The notes under the pieces are model-generated. The model did no database searches. It saw only the letters and a program-made list of their open reading frames with translations, and was not told the DNA's origin. A DNA stretch of 64,000 bases from Desmodus rotundus (lineage: Eukaryota > Chordata > Mammalia > Chiroptera > Phyllostomidae): assembly GCF_022682495.2 (NCBI RefSeq), contig NC_071396.1:54866022-54930021 (forward strand). The letters run 5' to 3'. Position numbers and translations under genes: made by a program. This document shows, one piece after another, positions 11,380 to 22,819 of this stretch (its first letter is position 1; each line of letters begins with the position of its first letter).

Positions 11380-12394
11380 TGGATGTAATATTTCTTACTT
11401 TACTTTCTGTTGTTCTTCCACACACAATATCCAGCATTAAATTTATTTTAAAAAGCATGAGACACACAAAGAAGCAAGAAAATGTGAAACATGATGGAAA
11501 AAGGAAAGTCTCAATAGGAGCAGATGCAGAAATGATTCAGATAATTGGAATTGCAGACAGATGAGGACTTTAAAATAACTAGGTAAGTGTGCTAAGAAGT
11601 ATAGTAGAAAATGTGAACAAAACGTATGAACAGACTGAAAATTTTAGCAGTCATAAACTATAAAAACTACCAAATGGAAAAAATAGAAATAAAGTATTTG
11701 TTAGCAAAAATAAACAATTAATTTGAAGATCTTAATGGAACACTGGGCATAACAGAAAAGAATCAAGAAGGTTTAAGATTATCTGAATAGAAGCAGCTGG
11801 AGAAAAAAAAAAATGAACCAGAGCAGGTGAGGCCAATGGAGCAACACTGACCAGTCTAATACTGCCAATAAATTAACCTATTTAATAGTTATAAAAACTG
11901 CACTCCAAAACTACAGAATATATTTTTTAATGTGTATATAGAATATTCACCAAGATAGATGACATGGTGGGCCACAAATTAAATCTTAGCAAATTGTAAT
12001 TAATTGAAATTATACAAAGTATGTTTTACATCACAATAATAACAAATTAGAAATCAACAATAACACATAAATAATTCTCAATTATTTGGAAACTCAGTGT
12101 GACCTTTGAAATAATTTATGAATCACAAAAGAAAGCATGAGAAAATATGATATACTAAAATATATTTTATATAGAGGAAAAATTATTGTTTTACATGCTT
12201 ATATTCTACAGATATTAAAATAATAGGGATTATGAACAACTTCATACAAATAACTGAAAATTTAGAAGAAATGGACAAAAATCTTTGAAAAACACAATTT
12301 TAAAAAATAACATAAGATGATATGGAAAACTTAAGTAGGCCTTTTATCTTTTATAGTATTTGAATTCATAAATAAAAACAAAAAGAGCAAAATT
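11380..12394 (+). mobile_element. Ancient L1M, left part (host of the young L1)
   Basis: GAAGCAAGAAAATGTGAAAC, GATGCAGAAATGATTCAGAT and GACTTTAAAATAACTA near 11470-11582 match the region around ORF1 of old L1M/HAL1-type elements. From about 11870 the text switches to ORF2 endonuclease wording (ACTACAGAATATATTTTTTA, ATTCACCAAGATAGATGAC, GGAAACTCAGTGTG), implying an internal deletion. All frames are destroyed. The element continues after the young insertion at 19051. Confidence 0.65.
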
Positions 12395-12408
12395 AAAATC
12401 TTTCTACC
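12395..12408 (+). repeat. Target-site duplication, 5' copy
   Basis: AAAATCTTTCTACC here is repeated exactly at 19037-19050. It is preceded by TT, so the cleavage site reads TT|AAAA, the preferred L1 endonuclease target. Confidence 0.9.
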
Positions 12409-13964
12409 GATGGAAGATGGTGGCGAGATAGGTGGGAGCAGAGTCCACTTACCCTCAACACCAGTGAAACACCTAGCTGGTCTGAGGAACAGAACGAACA
12501 GCCAACGGTATTCCAGCATATATGAAGATCAGAGACCAAAGATAGAGGACATTGAAAGATCTGACGGTAAGAAGAGTGCTTAAGGACAATAAGGTCCCTC
12601 GGACCAGTGCGGGGACCAGGGCGGCTGAAGCCCCAGCCCAGGCGCAGGGTCTGCTGCAGGATTCTTGGGAGAGAGCCAGGGCGGGCTGTGTGAGGAGCCA
12701 GGTGCTTGTTTAGACCAGGGGGGCTTGAATAGGAAGAATTTCTCAAAAAGAAAAAGAGAAAATAGAGGCACTCAGCAGCTAGTTAGAGAACTATACACAG
12801 CAGCTGCCGCCTCTGGCGCCCCTCCCCCCTCAGCCCCTGGATGGTGAAGGCGGGATAAGAGGCCCCAGCTCCCACCTGAAACCCAGTTGTGTGCACCCAG
12901 ATTAGCGGACTGGGGGCCCACACCTGAAACCTCGGGTGGGTGCGCACTAGAGCAGAGGCTAGCTGCCCCACAAACAGACCCAAAGTGGAGGACCCACCGA
13001 TCAACAGCCTGGCTGCTTGTGAGCGACCACACCTAAAAGCACCGGTTCTGAACAACTCCTACCTAGCCCCTGCCCACAGAGCCCTGCAGGGCCTACTGGC
13101 TCTCTAGGACAAGGCAGAACGCTCAGCAGAGGGGAGCTGCAGGGCTAGGGGACACTGCATTCCCAGAAAGACTCGACCCAGTAGGGGGCTGAACTACCCC
13201 ATAGCAGCACCGAGAGCCCTTAGCATCTAAGACAGCAAAGAGCAAGAAGGGGGAGTGTGAGTTGCCACTAACTGGTGCAACTCAAGGACAGCACAGCTGG
13301 TGAACTAAAGGCATAGTGGGGAGTAGAAGGACCCTGAGGACCTGGACTGGAGGCTGAACAACAGCCAAGAGTGTGGCTCAGGAAGGGAGAAAAGTGAAAC
13401 CAATCCCTCCAACCACCCTCTCCCATTTCACAGACAGGAAGACCAGCAGAACTAATCTGACTGGTTTAAAGCCAGCAGAAGACTTTTTTTTTTTTTCCTC
13501 CTTTCCTCCTGAATTCCTTCTTCCTTTCTGTCCTTCTGCTTTTTTTATTCCTTCCTCCTTCCATCCTTTACCTTTTTTATGCCTTCTTCCTGCCTTCTTT
13601 TATTTATTCCTATGTTTTAATTTTTGTTAAAATTCCTTCTTATCTTGCCTCTGATCATTCTTTATTCCTTCTTCCTTCCTTCCTTTCCTTTTCTATTCCC
13701 TTTTCCCCTCCATCTCTTCTCCTTTTTTTTCCCTTTCTCTTTTTCCCACAGGTGAGACAATAAAACCTGGAGTGCTGAAAAGATCAGAGTTAGACTGTGT
13801 TAGACCCATAAATGTCAGCTTAAGACTAGTGAGCACAGGAGATTAAGGAGACAGCACCACTGAATCCTAGTGGCATTCAATCATAGAAGTTCATACCATA
13901 AACCCAGGGAGTCAGAATAGATCAATTTAAGAACCAGAAGCTAACAGGAAGAGTCTGACAAACA
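12409..13964 (+). promoter_or_regulatory. L1 5' UTR / internal promoter region
   Basis: About 1.55 kb precede ORF1. The first kilobase (12409-13480) is GC-rich relative to the window and begins with GATGGAAGATGGTGGCGAGA, a plausible degenerate YY1 site near +1. In L1 families this region drives RNA polymerase II transcription from inside the element. From 13482 it becomes a long pyrimidine tract (separate entry). Several small frames on both strands (60-117 codons) occur here and carry no domain. Promoter activity is inferred from the family, not seen. Confidence 0.7.
13482..13757 (+). other. Long pyrimidine tract ending in CACAG|GTGAGA
   Basis: From 13482 to 13748 the sequence is strongly C/T-rich and contains no AG dinucleotide, a 268-base AG-free zone. 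It ends at CCCACAG (13745-13751), followed directly by GTGAGA. The same point therefore looks like a strong 3' splice acceptor and a near-consensus 5' donor, which is the layout of a recursive splice site. Whether any transcript uses it is unknown. Confidence 0.6.
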
Positions 13965-14888
13965 ATGGGAAGACAAAGAAACAATCCCCAAATGAAAGGA
14001 AAGGAGGAAGCCTCAGAAAGAATGCTAACTGAAAAAGAGGCAAGTCAACTATCAGATACTGACCTCAAAGCAAAGGTTATCAGGAAGCTCACTGAGCTCA
14101 TAGACAACTACCAGAAACTATAGGGAAACTACACTGAACTCACTGCAAATTATATCAACATGAGAAAGGAAATAGAAACTATCAACAAGGGCCAAGAGGA
14201 AATGAAGAATACAATTTCTGAATTGAAGAACACAGTAGAAGGAATGAAAAGCAGACTTGATGAAGCAGAGGATTGGATCAGCGAGCTGGAGGACAAAGTG
14301 GAAAACAACACCCAGAAAGAGCAGGAAAAGGAAAAGAGGCTCAGAAAGAATGAAGAGGGATTAAGGGAAATGCAGGACAACATGAAATGTAACAATATCT
14401 GTATAATAGGGATACCAGAAAGAGAAGAAGAAGAGCAAAGGATAGAAAACCTGTTTGAAAAAGTAATGATGGAAAATTTCCCTAATCTGAGGAGAGAAAA
14501 AGTCACCCAAATCCAGGAAACACAGAGAGTCCCAAACAAGAGGAACCCAAAGAGGCCCACTGCAAGACACATCATAATTAAAATGGCAAAATTCCAAGAC
14601 AAAGAGAGGCTCTTAAAGGCAGCAAGGGAGAAACAGGAAGTAACATACAAGGGAGCCCCAATAAGGTTAGCAACTGACTTCTCAATGGAAACACTCCAAG
14701 CCAGAAGAGAATGGCAACAAATATTCCAAGTAATGAGAACCAGAGGCCTGCAACCAAGACTACTTTACCCAGCAAGGCTCTCAATCAAGATAGAAGGCCA
14801 AATAAAGAGTTTCCCAGACAAAAGAAGTCTAAAAGAATACACTTCCACCAAACCAGCTCTACAAGAGATGCTAAAGGGACTGCTTTAA
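13965..14888 (+). pseudogene. L1 ORF1 (ORF1p RNA chaperone), one premature stop
   Basis: ORF1p is a trimeric RNA-binding nucleic-acid chaperone that coats L1 RNA in the cytoplasm. The ATG at 13965 opens a frame that reaches a TAG at 14121-14123 (codon 53). The same frame then continues without interruption for 254 codons to TAA at 14886. The total of 307 codons is a usual mammalian ORF1 size. After the stop come a lysine/glutamate-rich heptad coiled coil (about residues 60-130), an RRM-like part (CIIGIPEREEEE and following) and a C-terminal domain with ARREWQQIFQVMRTRGLQPR and the PARLS-type motif. Only one visible lesion separates it from an open frame, which suggests modest age. An internal ATG at 14160 could start a 242-residue truncated product lacking the N-terminus. 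A 166-codon frame on the opposite strand is a shadow of this gene. Confidence 0.9.
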
Positions 14889-14934
14889 GGAAAGGAAGGA
14901 AAAGAGAAAGAGAGAGGAACACAAGTAGGAAGAA

Positions 14935-17900
14935 ATGGCAATGAATAACTACTTATCGATAATAACCTTAAACGAAAATGGATTAAATACTCCAATCAAA
15001 AGACATACAATAGCTGAATGGATAAGAAAACATGACCCACACATATGCTGCCTACAAGAGACCCATCTCAGGACAAAAGACAGACACACACTGAAAGTGA
15101 AGGGCTGGAAACAAATTTTCCAAGCAAACGGACAGGAAAAAAAGGCAGGGGTAGCAATACTCATATCAGACAAAGTAGACTTCCAAAGAAGGGCCATAAA
15201 GAGAGACCCAGAAGGTCACTTCATAATACTCAAAGGAAGAATCCACCAAGAAGACATAAACATTGTAAATATATATGCACCCAACATAGGAGCATGCAAA
15301 TAAGTAAAGAAAATCTTGGAAGACTTCAAGAAAGATGTTGACAGCAACACAATTATAGTAGGGGACTTTAACACCCCATTGTCAAAAATGGACAGGTCTT
15401 CCAAACAAAATATCAACAAGGATATTGTGTCACTTAACAATACCCTAGATGAAATGGACTTAACTTCTATATATAGAGCTTTTCATCCCAAAGAAGCAAA
15501 ATACACATTCTTTTCAAGTGTACATGGAACTTTTTCAAAGATAGACCACAGGATAGGACACAAAGCAAGCCTCAACAAGTTCAAGAAAATTGAAATCATA
15601 TCAAGCATTTTGTCTGACCACAAGGGACTGAAACTAGAAACCAACCCCAAAGGAAAAAACCCAAAACACTCAAAATCATGGAGACTGAATAGCATGCTAT
15701 TATATAATGAGTGGGTCAAGAACGAGATTAGGGAAGAAATCAAAAACTGTCTGGAAACAAATGAAAATGAACTCACAACAACCTAAAACCTATGGGACAC
15801 AGCAAAGACAGTCCTGAGAGGGAAGTTCATAGCAATATAGGCCTACCTTAAAAAGATAGAAACATTTCAAACAAACAACCTATCACTACACCTACAAGAA
15901 CTGGAGGAACAACAACAAAGACAGCCCAGAGCAACCACAAGGAAGGAAATAACCAAGATCAGGGCAGAGTTAAATGACATAGAGATTAAAAGCACAATTC
16001 TAAGGATTAATGAATCCAGGCGCTGGTTCTATGAAAAGATAAACAAAATTGACGATCTTAAGCAGGCTCAGCAAGAAAAAAAGAGAGAGGATTCAAATAA
16101 ACACAATTAGAAATGAAAGAAGAGAGATTACAACTGATACCACAGAAATACAAAGGGTTCTAAGATACTACTACAAAGAACTGTATGCCAAGAAATTTGA
16201 AAACCTAGGTGAAATGGACACATTTCTAGAAATATATAATCTTCCAAAACTGAATGAAGAAGAAGCAGAAAACCTGAACAGACCAGTAACAGCAGATGAA
16301 ATTGAAGCAGTCATCAAACAACTCCCAACACACAAAAGCCCTGGACCAGATGGTTTCCCAGGAGAATTCTACAAAGCTTTTAAGGAAGAGCTCACCCCTA
16401 TCCTTCACAGATTATTAGAAAAAATCCAAAATGATGGAAGACTCCCAAACTCTTTTTATGAAGCCAGCCAGGATCATCCTGAACCCCAAACCAGATAAAG
16501 ACAAAATGAAGAAAGAAAATTTCAGGCCAATATTGCTGATGAACATAGATGCTGAAATTCGCAAAAAATATTGGCAAAATCCGCATCCAGCAATACATTA
16601 AAAAGATCATACACCATGATCAAGTGGGTTCATCCCAGGGATGCAAGGATGGTACAATATTCGCAAATCAATAAACATAATACACCACATCAACAACAGT
16701 AAAAACAGAAATCACATGATAATATCAATAGATGCAGGAAAAGCATTTGATAAGATACAGCACCCATTTCTGATAAAAACACTCAGCAAAGTGGGAATAA
16801 AGGGAGCATTCCTCAACATAGTAAAAGCCATATTGAGAGACCTACAGCCAACATCATACTCAATGGACAAAAACTTAGAGCTTTCCCACTAAGATCAGGA
16901 ACAAGACAAGAATGCCCTCTCTCACCACTCCTATTCAACATAGTATTTGAAGTCCTAGCCACAGCAATCAGACAAGAAAAAGAAATAAAATGCATCCAAA
17001 TTGGAAAGGAGGAAATGAAACTGTCACTGTTTGCAGATGACATGATAGTGTACATGGAAAATCCTATAGACTCCACAAAAAAACTGTTTGACCTAATGAA
17101 TGAATTTGGCAAAACAGCTGGATACAAAGTCAATACTCAGAAATCAAAGGCATTCCTGTACACCAACAACGAAACTGCAGAAAGAGAAATCAGGAAAAAA
17201 ATCCCATTTGATAGAGCAACAAGAAAGATAAGGTACCTAGGAATGAACCTACCCAAGGAGGTAAAAGACCTGTACTCAGAAAACTACACAACACTAAAGA
17301 GACAAATTAAGGGAGACACAAACAAATGGAAGCATGTACCATGCTCATGGATTGGAAGAATTAACATCATCAAAATGTCTGTACTATCCAAAGTGATTTA
17401 TAGATTCAGTGCAATCCCTATTAAAGTACCCATGACATATTTCACAGATATAGAACAAACATTTCAGATATTTATGTGGAACCATAAACGACCCCGAATA
17501 GCTGCAGCAATTTTGAGAGAGAAAAACAAAGAAGGAGGGATCACAATACCTGACATCAAACTGTATTACAAGGCAACTGTAATCAAAACAGCCTGGTATT
17601 GGCATAAAAACAGGCACATAGACCAATGGAACAGAACAGAGAGCCCAGAAATAAACTCAAGTCTTTACAGTCAATTAATATTTGTCAAAGGTGGGAGGAG
17701 CATAAAATGGATTGAAAACAGCCTCTTCAACAAATGCTGTTGGGAGATCTGGACAGCTATGTGCAAAAAAAATGAAATTCAATCACCAAGTTACACCATA
17801 CACAAAAATAAATTCAAGGTGGGTAAAAGAGTTAAACATGTCGTAACACCATAAATGTCCTAGAGGAAAACATTGGCAGGAAATCTCAGACGTTCCACTC

Positions 17901-18754
17901 AGCACATCCTCACAGACATGTCCCCCAAAGCAAGGGCCATAAAGGAAAGAATAAACAAATGGGACCTCATCAAAATAAAAAGCTTCTGCGTGGCTAAAGA
18001 AAACAGCACCAAATTACAAAGAGAACCAACAGTATGGGAAAACATATTTGCCAATGATACCTCAGACAAGGGCCTGATCTCCAAAATATATAAGGAACTC
18101 ACACAACTTCACTCTAGGAAGACAAACAACCCAATTAAAAAATGGGCAAAGGACTTGAACAGACACTTCTCCAAGGAAGACAGACAGAGGGCCCAGAGAC
18201 ATATGAAAAGATGCTCGGCATCATTAGCCATCAGAGAGATGCAAATTAAAACCACAATGAGGTACCATCTCACACCAGTCAGAGTGGCCAACATAAACAA
18301 ATCCACAAACAAATGTTGGAGAGGATGCGGAGAAAAGGGAACCCTAATGCACTGTTGGTGGGAATGCAGACTGGTGAGGCCACTGTGGAAAACAGTATGG
18401 AATTTCCTCACAGAACTAAGAATGGAACTTCCCTTTGACCCAGCAATTCGGCTGCTGGGATTATACCCTAAGAACCCTGAAACACCAATGCAAAAGAACC
18501 TGTGTACCCCGATGTTTATAGCAGCACAATTTACAATAGCCAAGTACTGGAAGCAACCTAAGTGCCCATCAGCAAATGAGTGGATCCAAAAACTATGGTA
18601 TATTTACACAATGGAATTCTACGCAGCAGAGATAAAAAAGGAGCTTATACCCTTTGCAACAGCATGGGTGGAACTGGAGAGCATTATGCTAAGTGAAATA
18701 AGCCAGATGGTGAGGGACAAATACCATATGATCTCACCTTTAACTAGAACATAA
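14935..18754 (+). pseudogene. L1 ORF2 (endonuclease / reverse transcriptase), multiply broken
   Basis: ORF2p nicks target DNA and reverse-transcribes L1 RNA. The ATG at 14935 starts an apurinic-endonuclease-like domain (LNENGLNTPIKR, CCLQETHLR). In-frame stops occur at 15301 (TAA, codon 123), 15784 (TAA) and 15838 (TAG). Frame changes are visible near 16050-16070, near 16465, around 16560-16640, near 16840 and near 17850-17900. The RT core is recognisable: SPGPDG (about 16340), the [10 protein letters not shown] motif (about 16720), and FADD with both catalytic aspartates at 17030-17041. A C-terminal cysteine motif C-X3-C-X7-H-X4-C is intact ([18 protein letters not shown], about 18315-18370). 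The frame ends at TAA 18752. Key residues survive but the protein cannot be made as written; sequencing error at homopolymers could explain some shifts. Confidence 0.9.
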
Positions 18755-19036
18755 TCACAAAAGAAAAAAGCAAATAAAATATAACAAGAGACATTGAAGT
18801 TAAGAACAATCTAACAATAGACATGGGGGAGTCAGGAGGGGACAGTGAGGAGAGGGTATTACAGGAACTACTATAAAGGACACATGGACAAAATCAAGGG
18901 GGAGGGTGGAGGTGAGGGTGGGAGGAGGTTTCAGCTGGGGTGGGGTGGAGTAATGGGGAGAAAGGACACACAACTGTAATTGAATAACAATAAATAATTA
19001 AAATAAAAAAATAAAGTGGAAAAAAGTAAAATAAAT
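18755..19036 (+). other. L1 3' UTR, G-rich tract and A-rich tail
   Basis: The 3' UTR holds a G-rich strand. Four runs of three or more G lie at about 18898-18921, and more runs follow at about 18937-18960. L1 3' UTRs are known for such quadruplex-prone purine tracts. An AATAAATAATT near 18989 serves as a plausible polyadenylation signal ahead of the A-rich tail, which meets the target duplication at 19037. Confidence 0.75.
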
Positions 19037-19050
19037 AAAATCTTTCTACC
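19037..19050 (+). repeat. Target-site duplication, 3' copy
   Basis: AAAATCTTTCTACC, an exact copy of 12395-12408. It confirms a single target-primed insertion of everything between. Confidence 0.9.
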
Positions 19051-20830
19051 AAGAAAATCTGTGGCCCAAAGCCTACACTATTAAATTCTTTTAAATTTTT
19101 AAACTATAATGCCAGTATTACTCAAATTCTTTTAGAAAACAGAGAAGAAACACTTCTCTATTTGTTTTAAGAGTTCAGCATAATTCTGACATTAAAACTA
19201 AATAGACAATACAATGCTAATTAACCTTATGAAAAAAGGCCAAAATTTCTTAGCAAAATATTAGCAAATTAAATGCAAAAATATATTAAATGTATCATGA
19301 TCATGTAGAGTTTATTTCAGGAATTCAGGTTTTTAATTCAAAAGGCAATTAATGCAATTTATCGCATTAATATTATAAAGGATAAAATCATATGACCATT
19401 TCAATAAATATAGGGAAAAATTTGACAAAACCTGACATCATTTTATGTTAAAAATATCTAGCAAATGAAAATTACAAAAAATATATAAGTTCTTTCTCAA
19501 TCTGATGAAGAAAGTCCACGAAAAATCTCTAGTTAGCATTATTTAATTAATAGTGAAACATTAAATGTTTTCCTCTAAAACTTGGAGCAAAGCAAGAATA
19601 TCAAATCTGACCACAACTATGAAACATTGTTGGCGAGTCTTAGCCAGTAAAAAAGACCAGTAAAAGAAGTAAAAGGTATAATGATTGTGTACATAGAAAA
19701 ATCCTATGTAATGTACAAAAATTATACTAATGATAAGTGAATTTAGAAAAGTCACAGAAGGCAAGATCAATAAAAGTAATGGCATTCAATATTTTGTCAT
19801 TGAACAATAAGTAAAAGAAATTTTTAAAATAACATTAAAATTATATACCTGAGAATAAATATAATAAAAGGTGTTAAGATTGTAAAACACTGCTGAGCAA
19901 AATTAAAGCAGGAAATAATGAATAGAGATATACTCTGTCCATGGATTAAAAGACTCAATGTTACTAAAATGTTCATTTTCCTCAAATCAATCTGTGGCAG
20001 CAATTTCATCTTAATCGAAACCTGAGTAAGTTTTTTCTTTAGAAATTGACAAGCTGGTTCTAAAATGTATATAGAAATAAAAAGAAAGCTCAAACAATCA
20101 TGTAAAGAAGGAAGAAGTTAAGGAACTTATAAATCTGACTTCAAGACTTATAGTAAAGCTATGTCAATTAATACAGTACGTTATTGGCATGTAGACAGTC
20201 AAATAGGTCAAAGGAACAGAAAAGCAGCAGCAAGACATACGAGTACGTGGTTGATTTATGATCAGGGCACCAGGTGAATTCAACAGGGACTAGAAAGTTG
20301 TCTTTTTTATTTTTTTTAAACAAATGGTAGCATCATAACTGGATAATAGAATTGTAAGATGAAAATACAATTTTGAATTCTACCACATACCATACACAAA
20401 AACAATTTTGGATGGATCATATATTTAAACACAAAATCAGATACATAAAACTACTTAGAACAAGGTACTGGGGATTATCTTTGTGACATTAGGGTGGCTA
20501 TAGACTGGTTTTAAAGCAAAAATAATCATTAACCACAAAAATTTGTAAATGGGGCATCATTAAAACTAAAAATGTCTGCTCATCAAAAGACACCATTAAG
20601 AAAACGAATAGGCAAGCTACAAAGTGAGAAAGGATAATCACAATACACATACCCAGTCAAAGACTCCTGTCTAGAATATGTAAACTCATAATAGTAAAAT
20701 GACGAAAAATAAATAATACAGGCAAAGTCTCAAACATACACTTAACAGAAGAATATGTATTGCTTATTCTTCAGACCAATAAGCACATGTGAAAAAGTGC
20801 TCAAAATCATCAGTCATTAGTAAGTTGTAA
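19051..20830 (+). mobile_element. Ancient L1M, right part (ORF2 RT to near the 3' end)
   Basis: This resumes the old sense L1 after the young insertion. It holds degenerate ORF2 wording in the expected order: TTTATTTCAGGAATTCAGG, AAAATCATATGACCATTTCA, GTCCATGGATTAAAAGACTC, GACAAGCTGGTTCTAAAATG, then TATTGGCATGTAGACAGTCA, ATGTCTGCTCATCAAAAGAC, and a C-terminal part near 20790. All frames are broken; the scattered small open stretches on the minus strand are meaningless. Confidence 0.7.
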
Positions 20831-20889
20831 ATTAGAAAACCAATTGCCTCTCAGTGCTCTTAGGTTTAATAAAAAATCTAGGCTTTTTA

Positions 20890-21390
20890 ACAGGACCTAC
20901 ATGGTCCCCGGCTATCTTTATAAGTTGTCATGTTGCCCTCTCCAGGACTTCTTTAAGGTCCTCAAGTCTGTGCACATGCTCTTAGCTCAGCCTGGGCCAA
21001 TCCTAATTCCCTCTTCTGCTTTATATGTGTATCTGGATAGCGGATGACTTCTCACTACTCAAGTCACTACTCAAATGTAGCCCCTTCGCATTCTCAGAAA
21101 GAATTCTCACATTCTCACATTCTCAGGTCAGCCATCTAATGCTGCCTTTCTCCTCTTTGTGTTTTATACCATCTCTTAACCCTATTTGTTTCCTTATAAC
21201 ACTTACAATAATGCAGAACAACCTATTTGTACATTTACTTCCTCTTCCAGGAGAAAAGTTTATGAGCAGAGATTTTGCCATTCTACATTCACTGTATTGC
21301 TAGAGTAACCAACAAAATAAATGGCACTAGTAGTAGATACTCTAAAATATTTATTATTTGAATGAATGAATGAATGAATGAGTGGATGAA
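20890..21390 (+). mobile_element. L2 LINE 3' end
   Basis: Diverged L2 3' UTR wording (TGTGCACATGCTCTTAGCTC, TCACTACTCAAATGTAGCC) ends in (GAAT)n at 21358-21382, the characteristic L2 3' terminus. A local ATTCTCAC triplication lies near 21099-21125. 21391-21683 shows nothing further. Confidence 0.65.
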
Positions 21391-21683
21391 GGAATGAAGT
21401 GCAAGCAGTGAGTGGAACTAAGCAATGTAAGAGCTACATGTATGAATTCTAGACATCTCTGGAGTGTCTGCAAAGCCCTGTTATTTGGAACAGCACGCTT
21501 CACAAATAGAGTTTTGCTTTAGTTTATAAAACTGCTCCCCAAGGGGCTGCACTGTTCTGGGCAAGTGCTTTCTCTAGGGAACGATCCATCTTCACACTGG
21601 ATGACCAAGCATAAGAAACTACCTCCTCATCCATGAGACAGGCGGTTTCTCATGAAAGCAGCCACTTACTCTGAGTTTTTTTT

Positions 21684-21768
21684 CATTGTTTAATTTTTTC
21701 CTTAATTTTATTTTTCAATTAAAGTTTACATTCAATATTCTTTTGTATTAGTTTTGGGTGTACACCAG
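21684..21768 (-). mobile_element. L1 3'-terminal scrap, antisense
   Basis: TTCAATTAAAGTTTACATTC, then AATATTCTTTTGTATTAG, TTTTGGGTGTACACC match the antisense of a bat-type L1 3' end (GGTGTACACC...GAATGT...AATTGAA). 21769-22125 has no recognised feature. Confidence 0.5.
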
Positions 21769-22129
21769 GGCTTCCAGGAAATCCAAACTCTTGCAAAGGT
21801 TTTGTTGATAAAGACTTTTAAAGAGATGGGTATGTGTCTCCCAGGGGCTGGAATCAAGCCACTGCAGCCCAGTCCCTCCCTGGGACCCAGCCGACCACGT
21901 TGTTAAACAGGGATCTGGGCCAAGGAGACAGAGCCGGCTGAGAGCCAGACAACTGTTTCTGCAATTTGATTCCTAAAGATAATAATTCTTATATTTTGCT
22001 GACCCAGTGACTACATCTTATTTTAAAAGCAGAAGTGGTACAAGGTTGCAGTTCAACTTTGGTTCAGTAAAAGAAACAAACATTTAAATTTTTATTAGGC
22101 TGTCACTTTGGAAAAGGGGCTGTGTGTGT

Positions 22130-22198
22130 GTTTTAGAGAGAGAGAGAGAAAGAGAGAGACAGAAAGAGAGAGGGGGTGGGGGGGAGAGAGAGAGAGAC
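22130..22198. repeat. (GA)n microsatellite with G-rich centre
   Basis: Runs of AG and GAGA are interrupted by GGGGGTGGGGGGG-like purines. The open frame over it is compositional only. 22199-22809 is unique with no gene signal. Confidence 0.8.
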
Positions 22199-22819
22199 TC
22201 ACATATTCACTTCTCACCTCTCCTCCCCACCTGGAGCAGTTTTACATGGCATTTAAACAAAACAGCAAGGCAGCAAAAATCCACTGAAGACTACAGTCAG
22301 AAGCCATCTGCATAGCAGTTTTTTTTGTCTTTAGCCTAGAACAGTATATAGGCAAATGCTCCCTGTGGCAGTCATGAAGGTTAAATATCTTTGACCATCA
22401 AACCTTTGTGCTGCCACTAACTCGGGCAGCACAAGTACACAACGTGACAAATGTATTTGGGACGTCTACTTCATTTCTCAGCCTCTCTCTGCCACCAAAA
22501 CTCATTTCAAGGCTTATACAAGTGTGAGTTGATGCTCCTTTGCCAAATCACCTTGTTTTAAATCTCCATAAAACATTGCTGCCATCAGCAGCTAGGAACT
22601 TCGAGAAGCAATTTAGGCTTGATATAATTTGCAAGTAATTTATCACTGCAAGTAGACGGTTTTACTAAACTGTGGCAGGGTGCCTGCATACAAAACAACA
22701 TAAAAGAAAGGTTACCTTACCTTTGCCCATCCTCCCTCTCACCCTTTCTTGCTTCCAATCCTTTTATTTAATGTAGTTATTTAAACTTCTCCTTGGTTGG
22801 AGAATAGTGTTAGACAACT

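Larger units (their letters stand above)
12409..19036 (+). mobile_element. Full-length, relatively young L1 retrotransposon
   Basis: This 6.6-kb sense-strand LINE-1 is bounded by exact 14-bp target-site duplications. Its order is 5' UTR (12409-13964), ORF1 (13965-14888), a 46-nt spacer, ORF2 (14935-18754), 3' UTR (18755-about 18980) and an A-rich tail with AATAAA. It starts with an AAGATGGTGGCGAGAT motif of the kind seen at L1 5' ends (YY1-like). It appears less decayed than most of the other L1 copies here, and the 3' half at 34921-35815 is closely similar. It interrupts an older L1 in the same orientation. ORF1 carries one visible nonsense codon and ORF2 several lesions, so it should not be autonomous as written. 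Confidence 0.93.

Noticed and set aside
14150..14650. 166-codon minus-strand open frame
   Set aside because: Antisense shadow of L1 ORF1; low-complexity leucine/phenylalanine/serine composition comes from the reverse of lysine/glutamate codons.
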